DNA of 39,866 bases from JBDTVS01 sp040007095 (GCA_040007095.1 JBDTVS010000084.1:1-39866); one strand, 5' to 3'. Positions 32,601-39,631 are shown, counted from the stretch's first letter. Numbers and translations are program-made. The notes: generated from the letters alone by a model not told the origin.

Positions 32601-33425
32601 GAGCGTCGTGCAATCGTGCCGCAACTGCCGGGGACCGGCTTGCAGAATCTGGCCGGGCGCCAGACGCTTCTTGTCGTACCTGGTGCCGTAGATGCGATCC
32701 ATCAGATCAAGGTCAGGTATGCGGCTGTCCCGCGCCGGATACCCGATGACGGCGACCGTTTCGTCCAGCTGCGGCAGTGCCGCCGAGAGCGCAATCGACT
32801 TGGCCAGCGCTGGTCCACCGGCTGCGCGGACCCGCAGGAACGCCAAATCGGGACCGTCTTCATCCTCGATGTGCAGAATCTCTGACAGGCCGAAGCTGAG
32901 GCTGTCCTGACGTTCGAGCTCTTCGAGAAAGTCGATCGACGCGGTCATCGCCGCGCCGGCAATGCCCTGCCGAAACACGAACTCCGCGCCGCGCCTCCGG
33001 CCGAACTCCTCGGCAACATGGCGATTGGTGACGATGATGTCCGGAGAGACCAGCCAGCCCGTGCCCAGCCACGCCAGCGAGTGCCCCTGAACTTCGACGC
33101 GCCCGACGGCGCTGGCCGCCAGGGCAAGCGCGGCGCCGGCGCGTTCGAGGCGCTCCTTCCAGATCGGGCTGTCCGCCTCTTCGAACACCAGGCGCGCCTG
33201 ATTGCGGATGATGGCGAGCACCGGCCGCCCCGTCCTTCGGACGATCGTCTCCTGTGTGAACTGTTCTGAAATGACCTGACCGCGTGGGTCGATGGATTCA
33301 GTAACGGGCCGGCCCTCGGGTGTCACGCGGGCACGGGCGCGCACCTCCTGCAGTTCTTTCTGGAGGGCGGCATCGCGCCGCTCGAAGTCCGCATTCGCCG
33401 CGCTCAGTCGCGCAAGAGCATCCAC
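29646..33425 (-). CDS. Giant double protease: trypsin-like domain, helical repeats, subtilase domain
   Basis: The 1259 residues have no signal peptide. Residues 1-60 form a charged helix or coiled coil. About 90-320 is a trypsin/V8-like protease with His136 (IVTNRHVAEE), Asp193 (GPDLAFLRV) and Ser279 (TLGGNSGSAVI). A Pro/Ala-rich linker follows (330-410). About 415-700 is a TPR-like helical domain (QALIELGEFDAARAIL, LRRAVEAYQSVYGRNESM, WHGINVATCTLRAHRDG) resembling TRAFs-binding/DUF4071 sequences. About 705-790 looks like a subtilase propeptide (SLRRLLQDPAVISLEES). About 800-1259 is an S8 subtilase with Asp807 (AVIDDGID), His872 (GHGTHVASIA), Asn974 (SAGNEG) and Ser1197 (GTSMAAPHV), plus an inserted beta domain (about 985-1130). 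Both triads look intact. It is probably cytoplasmic and works with the convergent TIR-nuclease; that link is inference. Confidence 0.85.
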   Translation of the reverse strand: MDALARLSAANADFERRDAALQKELQEVRARARVTPEGRPVTESIDPRGQVISEQFTQETIVRRTGRPVLAIIRNQARLVFEEADSPIWKERLERAGAALALAASAVGRVEVQGHSLAWLGTGWLVSPDIIVTNRHVAEEFGRRRGAEFVFRQGIAGAAMTASIDFLEELERQDSLSFGLSEILHIEDEDGPDLAFLRVRAAGGPALAKSIALSAALPQLDETVAVIGYPARDSRIPDLDLMDRIYGTRYDKKRLAPGQILQAGPRQLRHDCTTLGGNSGSAVISLATGEAVGLHFAGTFLTANFAVPSIVVQQRLEQLTRTASTRRAVLPPPTEGGVIDAPAQSGQPAPARSAASVSFNLPLRVTVDIDAPAAGGGVSVNVASQGSEDLRQEGEGEPATDPPPPDAPRPERIAWSADVFSVALSEALARYDSKAADTLIKAFEQHAASRSYPQAALYANRDLAALRKKRQFVLMRRYAEAASASGTQNMRVQRQHGQALIELGEFDAARAILQDVVTRGDVNRDEEFEALGLIGRSYKQEYVDHPADPEAGERLRRAVEAYQSVYGRNESMLWHGINVATCTLRAHRDGLQWADASRAQRVANAVFEKIQILEAEAKDRTPALDVWDYATRVEALLILNRIAEAEASLDVYLAHPDMDAFEVSSTHRQFTQMLQMPPGTRIMERLREAVERFRGGGALGDAATPLQDARVSVLLRVSDPNWQPQPSDVLVHSRTGGVITAEGSRDSLRRLLQDPAVISLEESRPGGTTECVRSVPFINVNVNAQYVGPEGTVYTERGDGALIAVIDDGIDIQHQAFLAADGTPRIVSIWDQTNTGTPPAGFTYGAYYDAAAIAAAVAAKVDLGIGRNDEGHGTHVASIAAGRACGSFAGGVAPEASLLVVITDNRSSIGYSRPHADALVFIDDEATRLKLPVVVNVSQGMNAGAHDGKSPLETRFNAFCSASPGRVVVKSAGNEGDQEGHAKFSVGQDMLSTLQWRRAQAAQWPSEHIELWWRYGNELEFRLGSPSGLWSPWVTRGQARVTGMFASDGVPPMSSAGGTGYRLELVPSHPNHGDSLLRIDLDSATEIQSGVWQLDVVGRKVGQEATIHAWIERGDPVPSRFKNFQSNEVTLSIPGTAEYVITVGAIDPARPIRVGPFSSLGPTRDNREKPDVVAPGVAISAARSGTATDVVKKDGTSMAAPHVTGAIALVLSKGKKAGDVPTAMQIAVALRQNTLNHTSRWTGSEGYGVIDVTALLAAF

Positions 33426-33492
33426 GTCATCGCTCCCTCTTTCAGCCGCTGTATGTTACTCCCCTCGCGTGTAGCGGCCTGAGAGCGCCGGG

Positions 33493-33542
33493 TCAGCATC
33501 GTTCTTCGGTGATCTCGGTGATCTCGGTGATCTCGATGCTGA
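33493..33542. repeat. Hairpin with tandem 9-bp repeats in the loop
   Basis: TCAGCATCG (33493-33501) and CGATGCTGA (33534-33542) are perfect inverse arms. The loop holds CGGTGATCT repeated three times exactly. It lies 68 bases upstream of the protease start on that gene's strand and downstream of metK, so it could affect protease expression. The rest of 33426-33809 shows no gene. Confidence 0.65.
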
Positions 33543-33809
33543 TCGTGAGCACACCGGTTCGCCACACACTCACGGTCCGGCCGAGTGCTCCGTGGTCGCA
33601 GCGGAATCGTGCGCGACGCACCGCGAGCGAGCATCGCCGAACTCGCGAAGGGCGTTCAGATCAGACGGCGGAGTGTGTGGAGGGTTGGGCGGATTGAGTT
33701 GCTGCCAGGCGTCACGCGCATGTGTGCCTCCCGCTGGCAGGGCGAACGGGCGCGTGCAGACTGTCTTTCCTATCGCGCACGTCCGATCAAGGTGGCTGTG
33801 AACTTCGAG

Positions 33810-33876
33810 CACCCGGTCATCGGAGGGTTTCACGTCCCACCGATGCCGGGTGTTCAGGCTGCGTTTTTCAGCAGCC
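33810..33876 (-). terminator. Double hairpin at the 3' end of metK
   Basis: Nearest metK, GGCTGC-TGAAAAAC-GCAGCC (33876-33857 on the minus strand) forms a six-base stem immediately after a second TAG. Beyond it a longer hairpin pairs 33810-33827 with 33836-33852 (CACCCGG/CCGGGTG and CATCGG/CCGATG, one bulged base). The first hairpin is the post-stop repeat that recurs at 39613 and 39781. Confidence 0.7.
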
Positions 33877-33885
33877 CGCTAGGTA

Positions 33886-35037
33886 CTAGAGGCCCGCGCC
33901 GGCCTTGAGGGCGGCCGCCTTGTCGGTGCGTTCCCAGGTGAACTCCGGTTCGGTGCGGCCGAAATGCCCGAACGCGGCGGTCAACTTGTAGATCGGGCGG
34001 CGCAGGTTCAGTTCCTCGCCGATCCCTCGGGGCGTGAGCTTGAAATTCGCCCGGACGAGCTCGGTGATCTTCTCCTCCGGAATCCGCCCCGTGCCCTCGG
34101 TCCGCACCATCACCGACACCGGATCCGCCACGCCGATGGCATACGCGAGCTGCACGAGCGCCCGCTCGGCCAGCCCTGCCGCGACGACGTTCTTCGCGAT
34201 GTACCTCGCCATGTAGCACGCCGAGCGGTCCACCTTGGTCGGATCCTTCCCCGAGAACGCGCCGCCGCCATGCGGAGCCGCGCCTCCGTAGGTGTCCACG
34301 ATGATCTTGCGTCCCGTCACCCCCGCATCGCCGTGCGGTCCGCCGACCACGAACCGGCCGGTCGGATTGACGTAGATCTTCGTATCGTCGTCGATCATCG
34401 CCGCCGGAATCGTCGGCTTGACGATCTTCTCGATGATGTCGGCGCGCATCTGCTCCTGCGAGACATCCGGGCTGTGCTGGCTGGACACGACCACCGCATC
34501 CACGCGGACCGGCCGCGTGCCTTCGTAGTCAACGGTCACCTGCGACTTGCCGTCAGGCCTCAGATACGACAAGGTCCCGTCGCGCCGCATGCACGACAGC
34601 CCTTTGACCAGTTTGTGCGCCAACATGATCGGCAGCGGCATCAGTTCTTCGGTTTCCGTGCACGCGAACCCGAACATCAGCCCCTGATCCCCGGCCCCTC
34701 CGGTGTCCACCCCCATGGCGATGTCCGGCGACTGGCTGTGGATCGACGACAGCACCGCACACGTTTCCGCGTCAAATCCATATTTCCCGCGTGTGTAGCC
34801 GACCTCGGCAATCGTCGCCCGCACCACGTCCTGATAGTCGATCACGGCCGAGGTCGTGATCTCGCCCGCGACGATGGCCAACCCCGTCGTCACCAGCGTC
34901 TCGCAGGCGACACGGCTCATCGGATCCTTCGCCAGAATCGCATCGAGAATGGCATCAGAAATCTGATCGGCAATCTTGTCGGGATGTCCTTCGGTCACCG
35001 ATTCGGACGTAAAGAGATGTCGAGCCATTGATGGCAT
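33886..35037 (-). CDS. metK: S-adenosylmethionine synthetase
   Basis: The 383 residues include FTSESVTEGHPDKIADQISDAILD (ATP/metal motif), GAGDQGLMFGFACTETEELMP (the GAGDQG methionine/ATP loop), GGGAFSGKDPTKVDRSACY (P-loop-like GGGAFSGKD) and the C-terminal GRTEPEFTWERTDKA. It makes S-adenosylmethionine from ATP and methionine in the cytoplasm, normally as a tetramer. ATG 35037 has GGAGG at close spacing; ATG 35028 (MARHLF) matches the usual family start and is the alternative. It follows the SAM-binding protein gene by 44 bases and is probably co-transcribed with it. Confidence 0.97.
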   Translation of the reverse strand: MPSMARHLFTSESVTEGHPDKIADQISDAILDAILAKDPMSRVACETLVTTGLAIVAGEITTSAVIDYQDVVRATIAEVGYTRGKYGFDAETCAVLSSIHSQSPDIAMGVDTGGAGDQGLMFGFACTETEELMPLPIMLAHKLVKGLSCMRRDGTLSYLRPDGKSQVTVDYEGTRPVRVDAVVVSSQHSPDVSQEQMRADIIEKIVKPTIPAAMIDDDTKIYVNPTGRFVVGGPHGDAGVTGRKIIVDTYGGAAPHGGGAFSGKDPTKVDRSACYMARYIAKNVVAAGLAERALVQLAYAIGVADPVSVMVRTEGTGRIPEEKITELVRANFKLTPRGIGEELNLRRPIYKLTAAFGHFGRTEPEFTWERTDKAAALKAGAGL

Positions 35038-35081
35038 CAGTCCTCCAGAACAATGTCGGTTATTGGTTGCAGATTCTCAAA

Positions 35082-36251
35082 TCAGTCGCGACGGACGACG
35101 ACGAAAGCCTCGTCGTTGAACCAGAGGCCGCCGTGCTGGTGCAGGACCGCTTGCGTGGCGTCGAGGTAAGACCCGGTCGTCACCACGGGATCGAGCCGTT
35201 CTTCCTCGATCTGGTTGACGTAAATGGCGGCGTTCCACGCGGCAAACAAGGTGGACGTGCCGATCCGATCTCCGATCTCGGACGGCAGCGTATGCATCTG
35301 ATACTGGAACACCGCTTCGTCGTCGGGCAGATCGTTGACGACGAATTGTTCAAGCTCGGGCCCGAGCTCTGTCTGCAGCGCTTCCACCAGTTGGTGGCGT
35401 CCGACCTGGAACGGATTCTCGCTCGGCCACAGACGCTGCACGATTTCGAGTCCGGGATCCTGCCCATAGGACTGCACCGTCAGCAGGCGTCCGCCCGGGC
35501 GCAAGCTTCGCACCAGGGGCGCCAGCACGTTGCGCGCCTTGAAGGCCGCCGACGTACGCGCCCGCCACGGTTGTGAGGCCAGCACGAAGTCGAAGCCCCC
35601 GATGGGTGCGTGTGGCGTGGGAATGACCGTGTCGAGGATGAACTCATGGTCCTCGCGGTACAACACCACGACCGATGGCCGTACAACCGTCGGGTTGCCG
35701 GTCTTCGGATTCGGCCGCGTCTGCCACTGTTGCGACAGCATCGGCCCCAGGGCTTCGATCTGCTCGATATACTCGTAGGTGCTCTGGCCGCGCAGTGGCA
35801 CCATGTGCCAGCTCAACTCGGCGGCGCAGCCGACGCGCGCACGAAGCTGGGGCGCTTCCATGTAACTCAGGTTGGTCACGGCCAACACCGTGTGCGGGTG
35901 CTCGCGGAACCGGTCGGGCATTTTCTCGAGCCCGAGCCGCACGTCCTCCAAGCTGATTTCCTTGGCGACGGCCAGGAGCGGGACCGTCGGAAACTCCCGG
36001 TGAACGCTGCCCATCAGGCGCGTCAGCACGGTCGCGTCGCCCATTCCGGCATCGAACAGCCGGAGGGCCGGCGGCTTCGGTTTGAGGACCCTCAGTTCCT
36101 TCGCGGCCCGCCTCGCGACAACCGACTTCTCATTGCAGGTATTGACGAAGGCGAGATATTTCTGCCGGTTGTCATAAAAGCGGAACGGCGTCTGCGGCTC
36201 GGCCACGGCGTCGCCCGGCGATAGTGGTCGGCGTCGCTCGGTTGAAGTCAT
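35082..36251 (-). CDS. Conserved SAM-dependent methyltransferase-like protein upstream of metK
   Basis: This protein of about 389 residues has class I methyltransferase features: motif I ALRLFDAGMGDATVLTRLM, the acidic end of strand 2 in VAKEISLEDV, and a later post-I segment DFVLASQPWRAR then LVRSLRPGGRLLTVQSYG. The N-terminal FRFYDNRQKYLAFVNTCNEK and the C-terminal TSTLFAAWNAAIYVNQIE are hallmarks of a conserved but uncharacterised family that I recall from other bacteria. ATG 36251 is preferred (GAGG six bases upstream) over 36263. Its place directly before metK suggests a need for SAM supply, or joint regulation; the methyl acceptor is unknown. Confidence 0.75.
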   Translation of the reverse strand: MTSTERRRPLSPGDAVAEPQTPFRFYDNRQKYLAFVNTCNEKSVVARRAAKELRVLKPKPPALRLFDAGMGDATVLTRLMGSVHREFPTVPLLAVAKEISLEDVRLGLEKMPDRFREHPHTVLAVTNLSYMEAPQLRARVGCAAELSWHMVPLRGQSTYEYIEQIEALGPMLSQQWQTRPNPKTGNPTVVRPSVVVLYREDHEFILDTVIPTPHAPIGGFDFVLASQPWRARTSAAFKARNVLAPLVRSLRPGGRLLTVQSYGQDPGLEIVQRLWPSENPFQVGRHQLVEALQTELGPELEQFVVNDLPDDEAVFQYQMHTLPSEIGDRIGTSTLFAAWNAAIYVNQIEEERLDPVVTTGSYLDATQAVLHQHGGLWFNDEAFVVVRRD

Positions 36252-36368
36252 CATGATCCTCATTCAAGAAACGAACTGGCCAAGGTTGAGCAGGGCGCCG
36301 ATCTTGGCGAATCGTGCGCGGCGGGGCGGCACGCGATGATCTTTCCAGGCGCATTTTTGAGCGCGTTT

Positions 36369-36399
36369 ATTCTAGATGTACATGAATCGAGCCTGTCAA
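36369..36399 (-). promoter_or_regulatory. Predicted promoter of the methyltransferase-metK unit with 19-bp spacer
   Basis: The minus strand has a perfect TTGACA (36399-36394) and TAGAAT (36374-36369, five of six). The spacer is 19 bases, longer than the 17 optimum, and contains the palindrome ATGTACAT. Long spacers of this kind occur where an activator such as a MerR-type protein twists the DNA. The leader to the start codon is about 110 bases. Confidence 0.5.
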
Positions 36400-36450
36400 G
36401 TGGCGGCCGCGAACGCACGGACAACGCTCGGGTGCGCGAACTGTTTTGAT

Positions 36451-37392
36451 CTACCCAGTGGTCTTGGCGGCAACCGCGCGAGGTCGATGGACCACGGCGG
36501 CGCTGGCGAGTTTCTGTTTCAGATACTCCCAGTCGCGGCTGAATCGGTAGGAGTGTCTCGCCGGCGGCTGCGGCGATTGCGTCTCGAGCCAGCGCACCGT
36601 ACGATTCGTCCGATTGTAGAAGGCGTGGACACATCCCACGCCGGTCCAGAAGAGATCCCCCCGCCGAAGCACGTAGGTCTTGCCATCGGCGACCGCTTCG
36701 ATTTCGCCGTCGAGCATGTAGTAGGACTCTTCGAGCGGATGGTCGTGCGGATGGGCGACGCCGCCCGGTTGATACTCCACCATGAACATCGTCGACAGTT
36801 GGGCGTCAAGGCGTTGATCGACCAGCATTTTCACGGCGATCCCGCTGTAGGCCAGCAAGGCGGTCGACATGCTCGCAGAAACGGTCGGCGCGTCGACCTG
36901 AGCACCGGTCTTCAGGCCCTCGAGAGCGATGTCGCTGTCGTCGAGGCGAAACAGATGTCGCGATCGGGGGTCGCGAATGTCGAGGGGCTCCACGTCATCC
37001 GTCACGGCCGGCCCCAGGAAGAACGTGTCGTCGGCGGCGCCATTCATCCGCGGCTGCGGCGCCAGCATGTCGACCCATCGGGCAATGCCGGAAACGGGTC
37101 CAAGCCAGGCATGAGACACGCTGACGGGGACGACGCCGCATGCCCCGGGCATCAGCGGATACGATCGTCCATCGAGCACGAGCGTGGGATGTCCCTCGAG
37201 GACGAAGAAACTCTCCTCGAATGAGTGCACGTGAGCGTCGATGTACCCGTCCGCGGCCAGCGCGCACAAACCCAGGCCCATGTGCACGGAACCGACCGTC
37301 TCGTCCACGAGAGCCGAGCGCCGGAACGAGCGGCTGTGCTCGAGATACGCGGGCCTCAACTGAATGTCTGTTGCCTTGAGAAAATGATGCAT
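36451..37392 (-). CDS. Bicupin protein with two complete metal sites
   Basis: The 313-residue protein has two cupin domains, both with full ligand sets. N-terminal: DAHVHSFEESFFVLEG (H54, H56, E60) and VSVSHAWLG (H94). C-terminal: GGVAHPHDHPLEESYYMLDGE (H214/216/218, E222) and GVGCVHAFYN (H256). The layout resembles ureidoglycine aminohydrolase (AllE-like) and related bicupins, but no purine genes are nearby. No signal peptide is present. It is divergent from an XRE-cupin regulator, as in the 7778-9302 module. The ribosome site is weak. It probably acts on the same compound class as the alcohol dehydrogenase next door. Confidence 0.82.
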   Translation of the reverse strand: MHHFLKATDIQLRPAYLEHSRSFRRSALVDETVGSVHMGLGLCALAADGYIDAHVHSFEESFFVLEGHPTLVLDGRSYPLMPGACGVVPVSVSHAWLGPVSGIARWVDMLAPQPRMNGAADDTFFLGPAVTDDVEPLDIRDPRSRHLFRLDDSDIALEGLKTGAQVDAPTVSASMSTALLAYSGIAVKMLVDQRLDAQLSTMFMVEYQPGGVAHPHDHPLEESYYMLDGEIEAVADGKTYVLRRGDLFWTGVGCVHAFYNRTNRTVRWLETQSPQPPARHSYRFSRDWEYLKQKLASAAVVHRPRAVAAKTTG

Positions 37393-37420
37393 CGTCTTTG
37401 ATCCAAGACGCTCGTTGCTT

Positions 37421-37447
37421 CGGGTACGTGGTCATGACGGTACCCCG
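37421..37447. promoter_or_regulatory. Inverted repeat in the divergent bicupin/regulator interval: candidate operator
   Basis: CGGGTAC (37421-37427) and GTACCCCG (to 37447) are inverse arms with TCATGA near the centre. It is about 30-55 bases upstream of the bicupin start and about 90 bases from the regulator start, a fitting position for control of the bicupin gene. Its sequence differs from the palindrome at 8699. Confidence 0.4.
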
Positions 37448-37519
37448 TCAAAACGTTCATTGTCAATAAACAAGTCGTCGGGAACGAGGACATAAGAAAG
37501 GCGCAAACACCTATGCATG

Positions 37520-37525
37520 TATAAT
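37520..37525 (+). promoter_or_regulatory. Perfect -10 box of the XRE-cupin regulator gene
   Basis: TATAAT is followed only eight bases later by the ATG at 37534. Transcription should start at about 37532, so the message would be leaderless or nearly so. ATGCAT just upstream is a small palindrome. No clear -35 is seen, so an activator or an unusual sigma factor may help. Confidence 0.55.
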
Positions 37526-37533
37526 TTGCGGCC

Positions 37534-38202
37534 ATGGCAAAGAAGGTGAAAGCAGCGGCTGCGACGCCCCCAGCACCGCACCGGCAGGTGAGCGTGTCGG
37601 CGGATCTGGGCGTGCGGCTGCGGGAAGGACGCGAGCGCAAGGGATTTACCGTTCGCGGGTTGGCCCGGTACGTCGGCGTCTCACCCAGTCTGGTCTCGCA
37701 AATCGAGCGCGGCAAGGTGATGCCATCGGTTGGCACCCTTTACACCATCGCCAACCAGCTGGAGCTGGTTGTCGACGATTTGTTCCGCGATGCGGGGGCA
37801 CCCCGTTCCGAGCGGGCGCGCTTATCCGGCGACGCGACGGACCCTGTCCAGAAGGCGCACAACCGCAGCACGATCCGTCTGGCCGAGGGTGTACGTTGGG
37901 AACGCCTGACGCCGAGGCCCGATCCGGAGGTCGAATTTCTCAAGGTTGTCTACGAAGCCGGAGCGGAATCCTGCGGCGAGGAATCGCTGATCCGTCATGG
38001 GGGTCATGAGTACGCGTACATGTTGAGCGGACGGCTGGGCCTCAAGATCGGGTTCGAGCAGTTCGAGCTCGGTCCAGGCGACTCGATCACCTTCGATGCG
38101 CAGATGCCGCATCGATTGTGGACGATTGGCAAGAAGCCGGCCGAGGCCATCTGGGTCGTCTACAACCGTCACGGTGACAGCCGCACCCAGGCCAAAAAGT
38201 AG
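37534..38202 (+). CDS. XRE-family regulator with C-terminal cupin domain
   Basis: The 222-residue protein has a basic Ala-rich N-terminus (MAKKVKAAAATPP), then a helix-turn-helix (LGVRLREGRERKGFTVRGLARYV, GVSPSLVSQIERGKVMPSVGTLYTIANQL) and a C-terminal cupin (HGGHEYAYMLSGRLGLKIG, GDSITFDAQMPHRLWTIG). It resembles the regulator at 8718 in plan but not closely in sequence. It probably controls the divergent bicupin gene and the dehydrogenase 39 bases downstream. The start follows a perfect -10 box so closely that leaderless translation is likely. Confidence 0.88.
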   Translation: MAKKVKAAAATPPAPHRQVSVSADLGVRLREGRERKGFTVRGLARYVGVSPSLVSQIERGKVMPSVGTLYTIANQLELVVDDLFRDAGAPRSERARLSGDATDPVQKAHNRSTIRLAEGVRWERLTPRPDPEVEFLKVVYEAGAESCGEESLIRHGGHEYAYMLSGRLGLKIGFEQFELGPGDSITFDAQMPHRLWTIGKKPAEAIWVVYNRHGDSRTQAKK

Positions 38203-38241
38203 CAACCGAACCCTCGCTGAATTTTCCAGCCGGAGTACACG

Positions 38242-39612
38242 ATGGCCTCTCAGCCGAACACCAGGCGCCGAGTCTCGCGCAGACACATTCTGAGAAGCGG
38301 TGCGGCGGCGCTGGGCGGTGGCGCGGCCTACCTGGCGGGAACATCGGCGGAAGGCGCACTGAACGCGCAGGCGCCGGCCGTGTTGACCGGTACACAGACC
38401 GGACGAACATTCCGCGGACTCGTGCGCCACTCCAACACTCTCGATGTCCAGGAGATGCGGCTCCTGCCGATCGACCCGAGACAGGTGATCATACGGTCCA
38501 GGGCGGTTGCCCCCTGCTACACGATCGTGCGGGGAGCGCTCGGGACCAACGAGGTCCGCCGGGCAGAGGTCCCCAATCACTGCGGCTTCGGGGTCGTCGA
38601 GGCGGTGGGCGCGATGGTCAAGCGGGTCCAGGTCGGCGACAACGTCGTCGTCGCCGGCACGTCGCAGTGCGGCCAGTGTTATCAGTGCCTCCAGGGTCGT
38701 CCCGATTACTGTCAGTTCACGTTCTTCTCGAATGCTCCAGGGGTGGAAGCGTTTCCGCCATTCGCTGAGATGCGCGACGGTACTCCGGTGTACGCGCAAG
38801 CCGGAATCGGCGGCATGAGCGAAATCATGACCGCGTTCGAGGAGTACTGCGTACCGGTGTTCAGCGATCTGCCAGCTGCGGAGCTCACACTGCTGGGAGA
38901 CCAGCTGGCGTCTGGATTCGCCGCGGGTCACGCCGACATGCACTTCCAGCCCGGTTCCGACGTGGTGGTGTTTGGCGCCGGTCCCGTCGGTCTGGGCGCT
39001 GTTCAAGCCGGACGGGTGATGGGGGCGGGCCAGGTCATCGCGATCGATCCGATCAGATATCGTCGCGATTTTGCGCTGAAGCTGGGCGCGACCATCGCGC
39101 TCGATCCCGTGACCGAAGGCGACGGTCTGGTCGAGCGGATCCGCGAGCTGTGCAAAGGACCGAACGATCGCAGATTTGCCGGCGGCGTCAGCTGGGGCCG
39201 AGCGGGAAACGCGGTGATGGCCCGTGGCGGCGACTTTGTCGTCGAAGCGGCGGGCTTTCAGGCGTTTCCGCCGAAGGTCGAGGCGCAACCCGATCCGACC
39301 AATGTGAAAACCGTGCAGCAGGCGTGGGATTGCACGCGCATGGGCGGACACGTCATGTTGATGGGCTTCACCTTGCAGCCGGTGTCGTTCCCCGGGGCCG
39401 CGCTGGCGCTGCTCGGCCGAACCATTCATCCCGGACAGCAGGGCGGGCTCCACGTCATGCGCGACCTCCCGCGGTACGTGAAGCTGATCGAAAAGGGGAT
39501 CATCGACGCCAAGTCGGTGATCACCAAACGATACACGCTGGACCAGGGTCGTCAGGCCATCCAGGACACAGCCGATCGCACGATCATCACGGGAGTCGTC
39601 GAGTTCACGTAG
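38242..39612 (+). CDS. Tat-exported zinc-type alcohol dehydrogenase (MDR family)
   Basis: The 456-residue protein begins with a twin-arginine signal, RRVSRRHILRSGAAALGG, ending near LNAQ. The rest is a medium-chain dehydrogenase: Cys92 (APCYTI) at the catalytic position, His113 in PNHCGFGVVE (family GHE), structural-zinc cysteines C143, C146, C149 and C157, and the nucleotide-binding VVVFGAGPVGLGAVQAG. Export of an NAD(P)-dependent enzyme only makes sense if the cofactor is held tightly, as in Tat-exported glucose-fructose oxidoreductase. A GGAG ribosome site lies seven bases before ATG. It follows the XRE-cupin regulator and may be in its operon. The GHE Glu is replaced by Cys. Confidence 0.85.
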   Translation: MASQPNTRRRVSRRHILRSGAAALGGGAAYLAGTSAEGALNAQAPAVLTGTQTGRTFRGLVRHSNTLDVQEMRLLPIDPRQVIIRSRAVAPCYTIVRGALGTNEVRRAEVPNHCGFGVVEAVGAMVKRVQVGDNVVVAGTSQCGQCYQCLQGRPDYCQFTFFSNAPGVEAFPPFAEMRDGTPVYAQAGIGGMSEIMTAFEEYCVPVFSDLPAAELTLLGDQLASGFAAGHADMHFQPGSDVVVFGAGPVGLGAVQAGRVMGAGQVIAIDPIRYRRDFALKLGATIALDPVTEGDGLVERIRELCKGPNDRRFAGGVSWGRAGNAVMARGGDFVVEAAGFQAFPPKVEAQPDPTNVKTVQQAWDCTRMGGHVMLMGFTLQPVSFPGAALALLGRTIHPGQQGGLHVMRDLPRYVKLIEKGIIDAKSVITKRYTLDQGRQAIQDTADRTIITGVVEFT

Positions 39613-39630
39613 CAGGTGCTGAAAAACGTT
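39610..39630 (+). repeat. Post-stop repeat starting in the dehydrogenase TAG
   Basis: TAGCAGGTGCTGAAAAACG begins with the stop codon and matches the repeats after metK (CTAGCGGGCTGCTGAAAAACG) and after the partial gene at 39803 (TAGCAGGTTGCTGAACGACG). The pairing half GCAGCC is missing here. Confidence 0.55.
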
Positions 39631-39631
39631 G

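Noticed and set aside
33505..33532. CRISPR-like array from the CGGTGATCT repeats
   Set aside because: Units are nine bases with no spacers and lie inside a hairpin loop.
33426..33885. Small protein genes between the double-protease gene and metK
   Set aside because: Frames present on both strands are low-complexity, overlap hairpins and lack ribosome sites.
36252..36368. SAM riboswitch before the metK unit
   Set aside because: I could not recognise the conserved core of the SAM-I or SAM-II classes; only weak local stems are visible.
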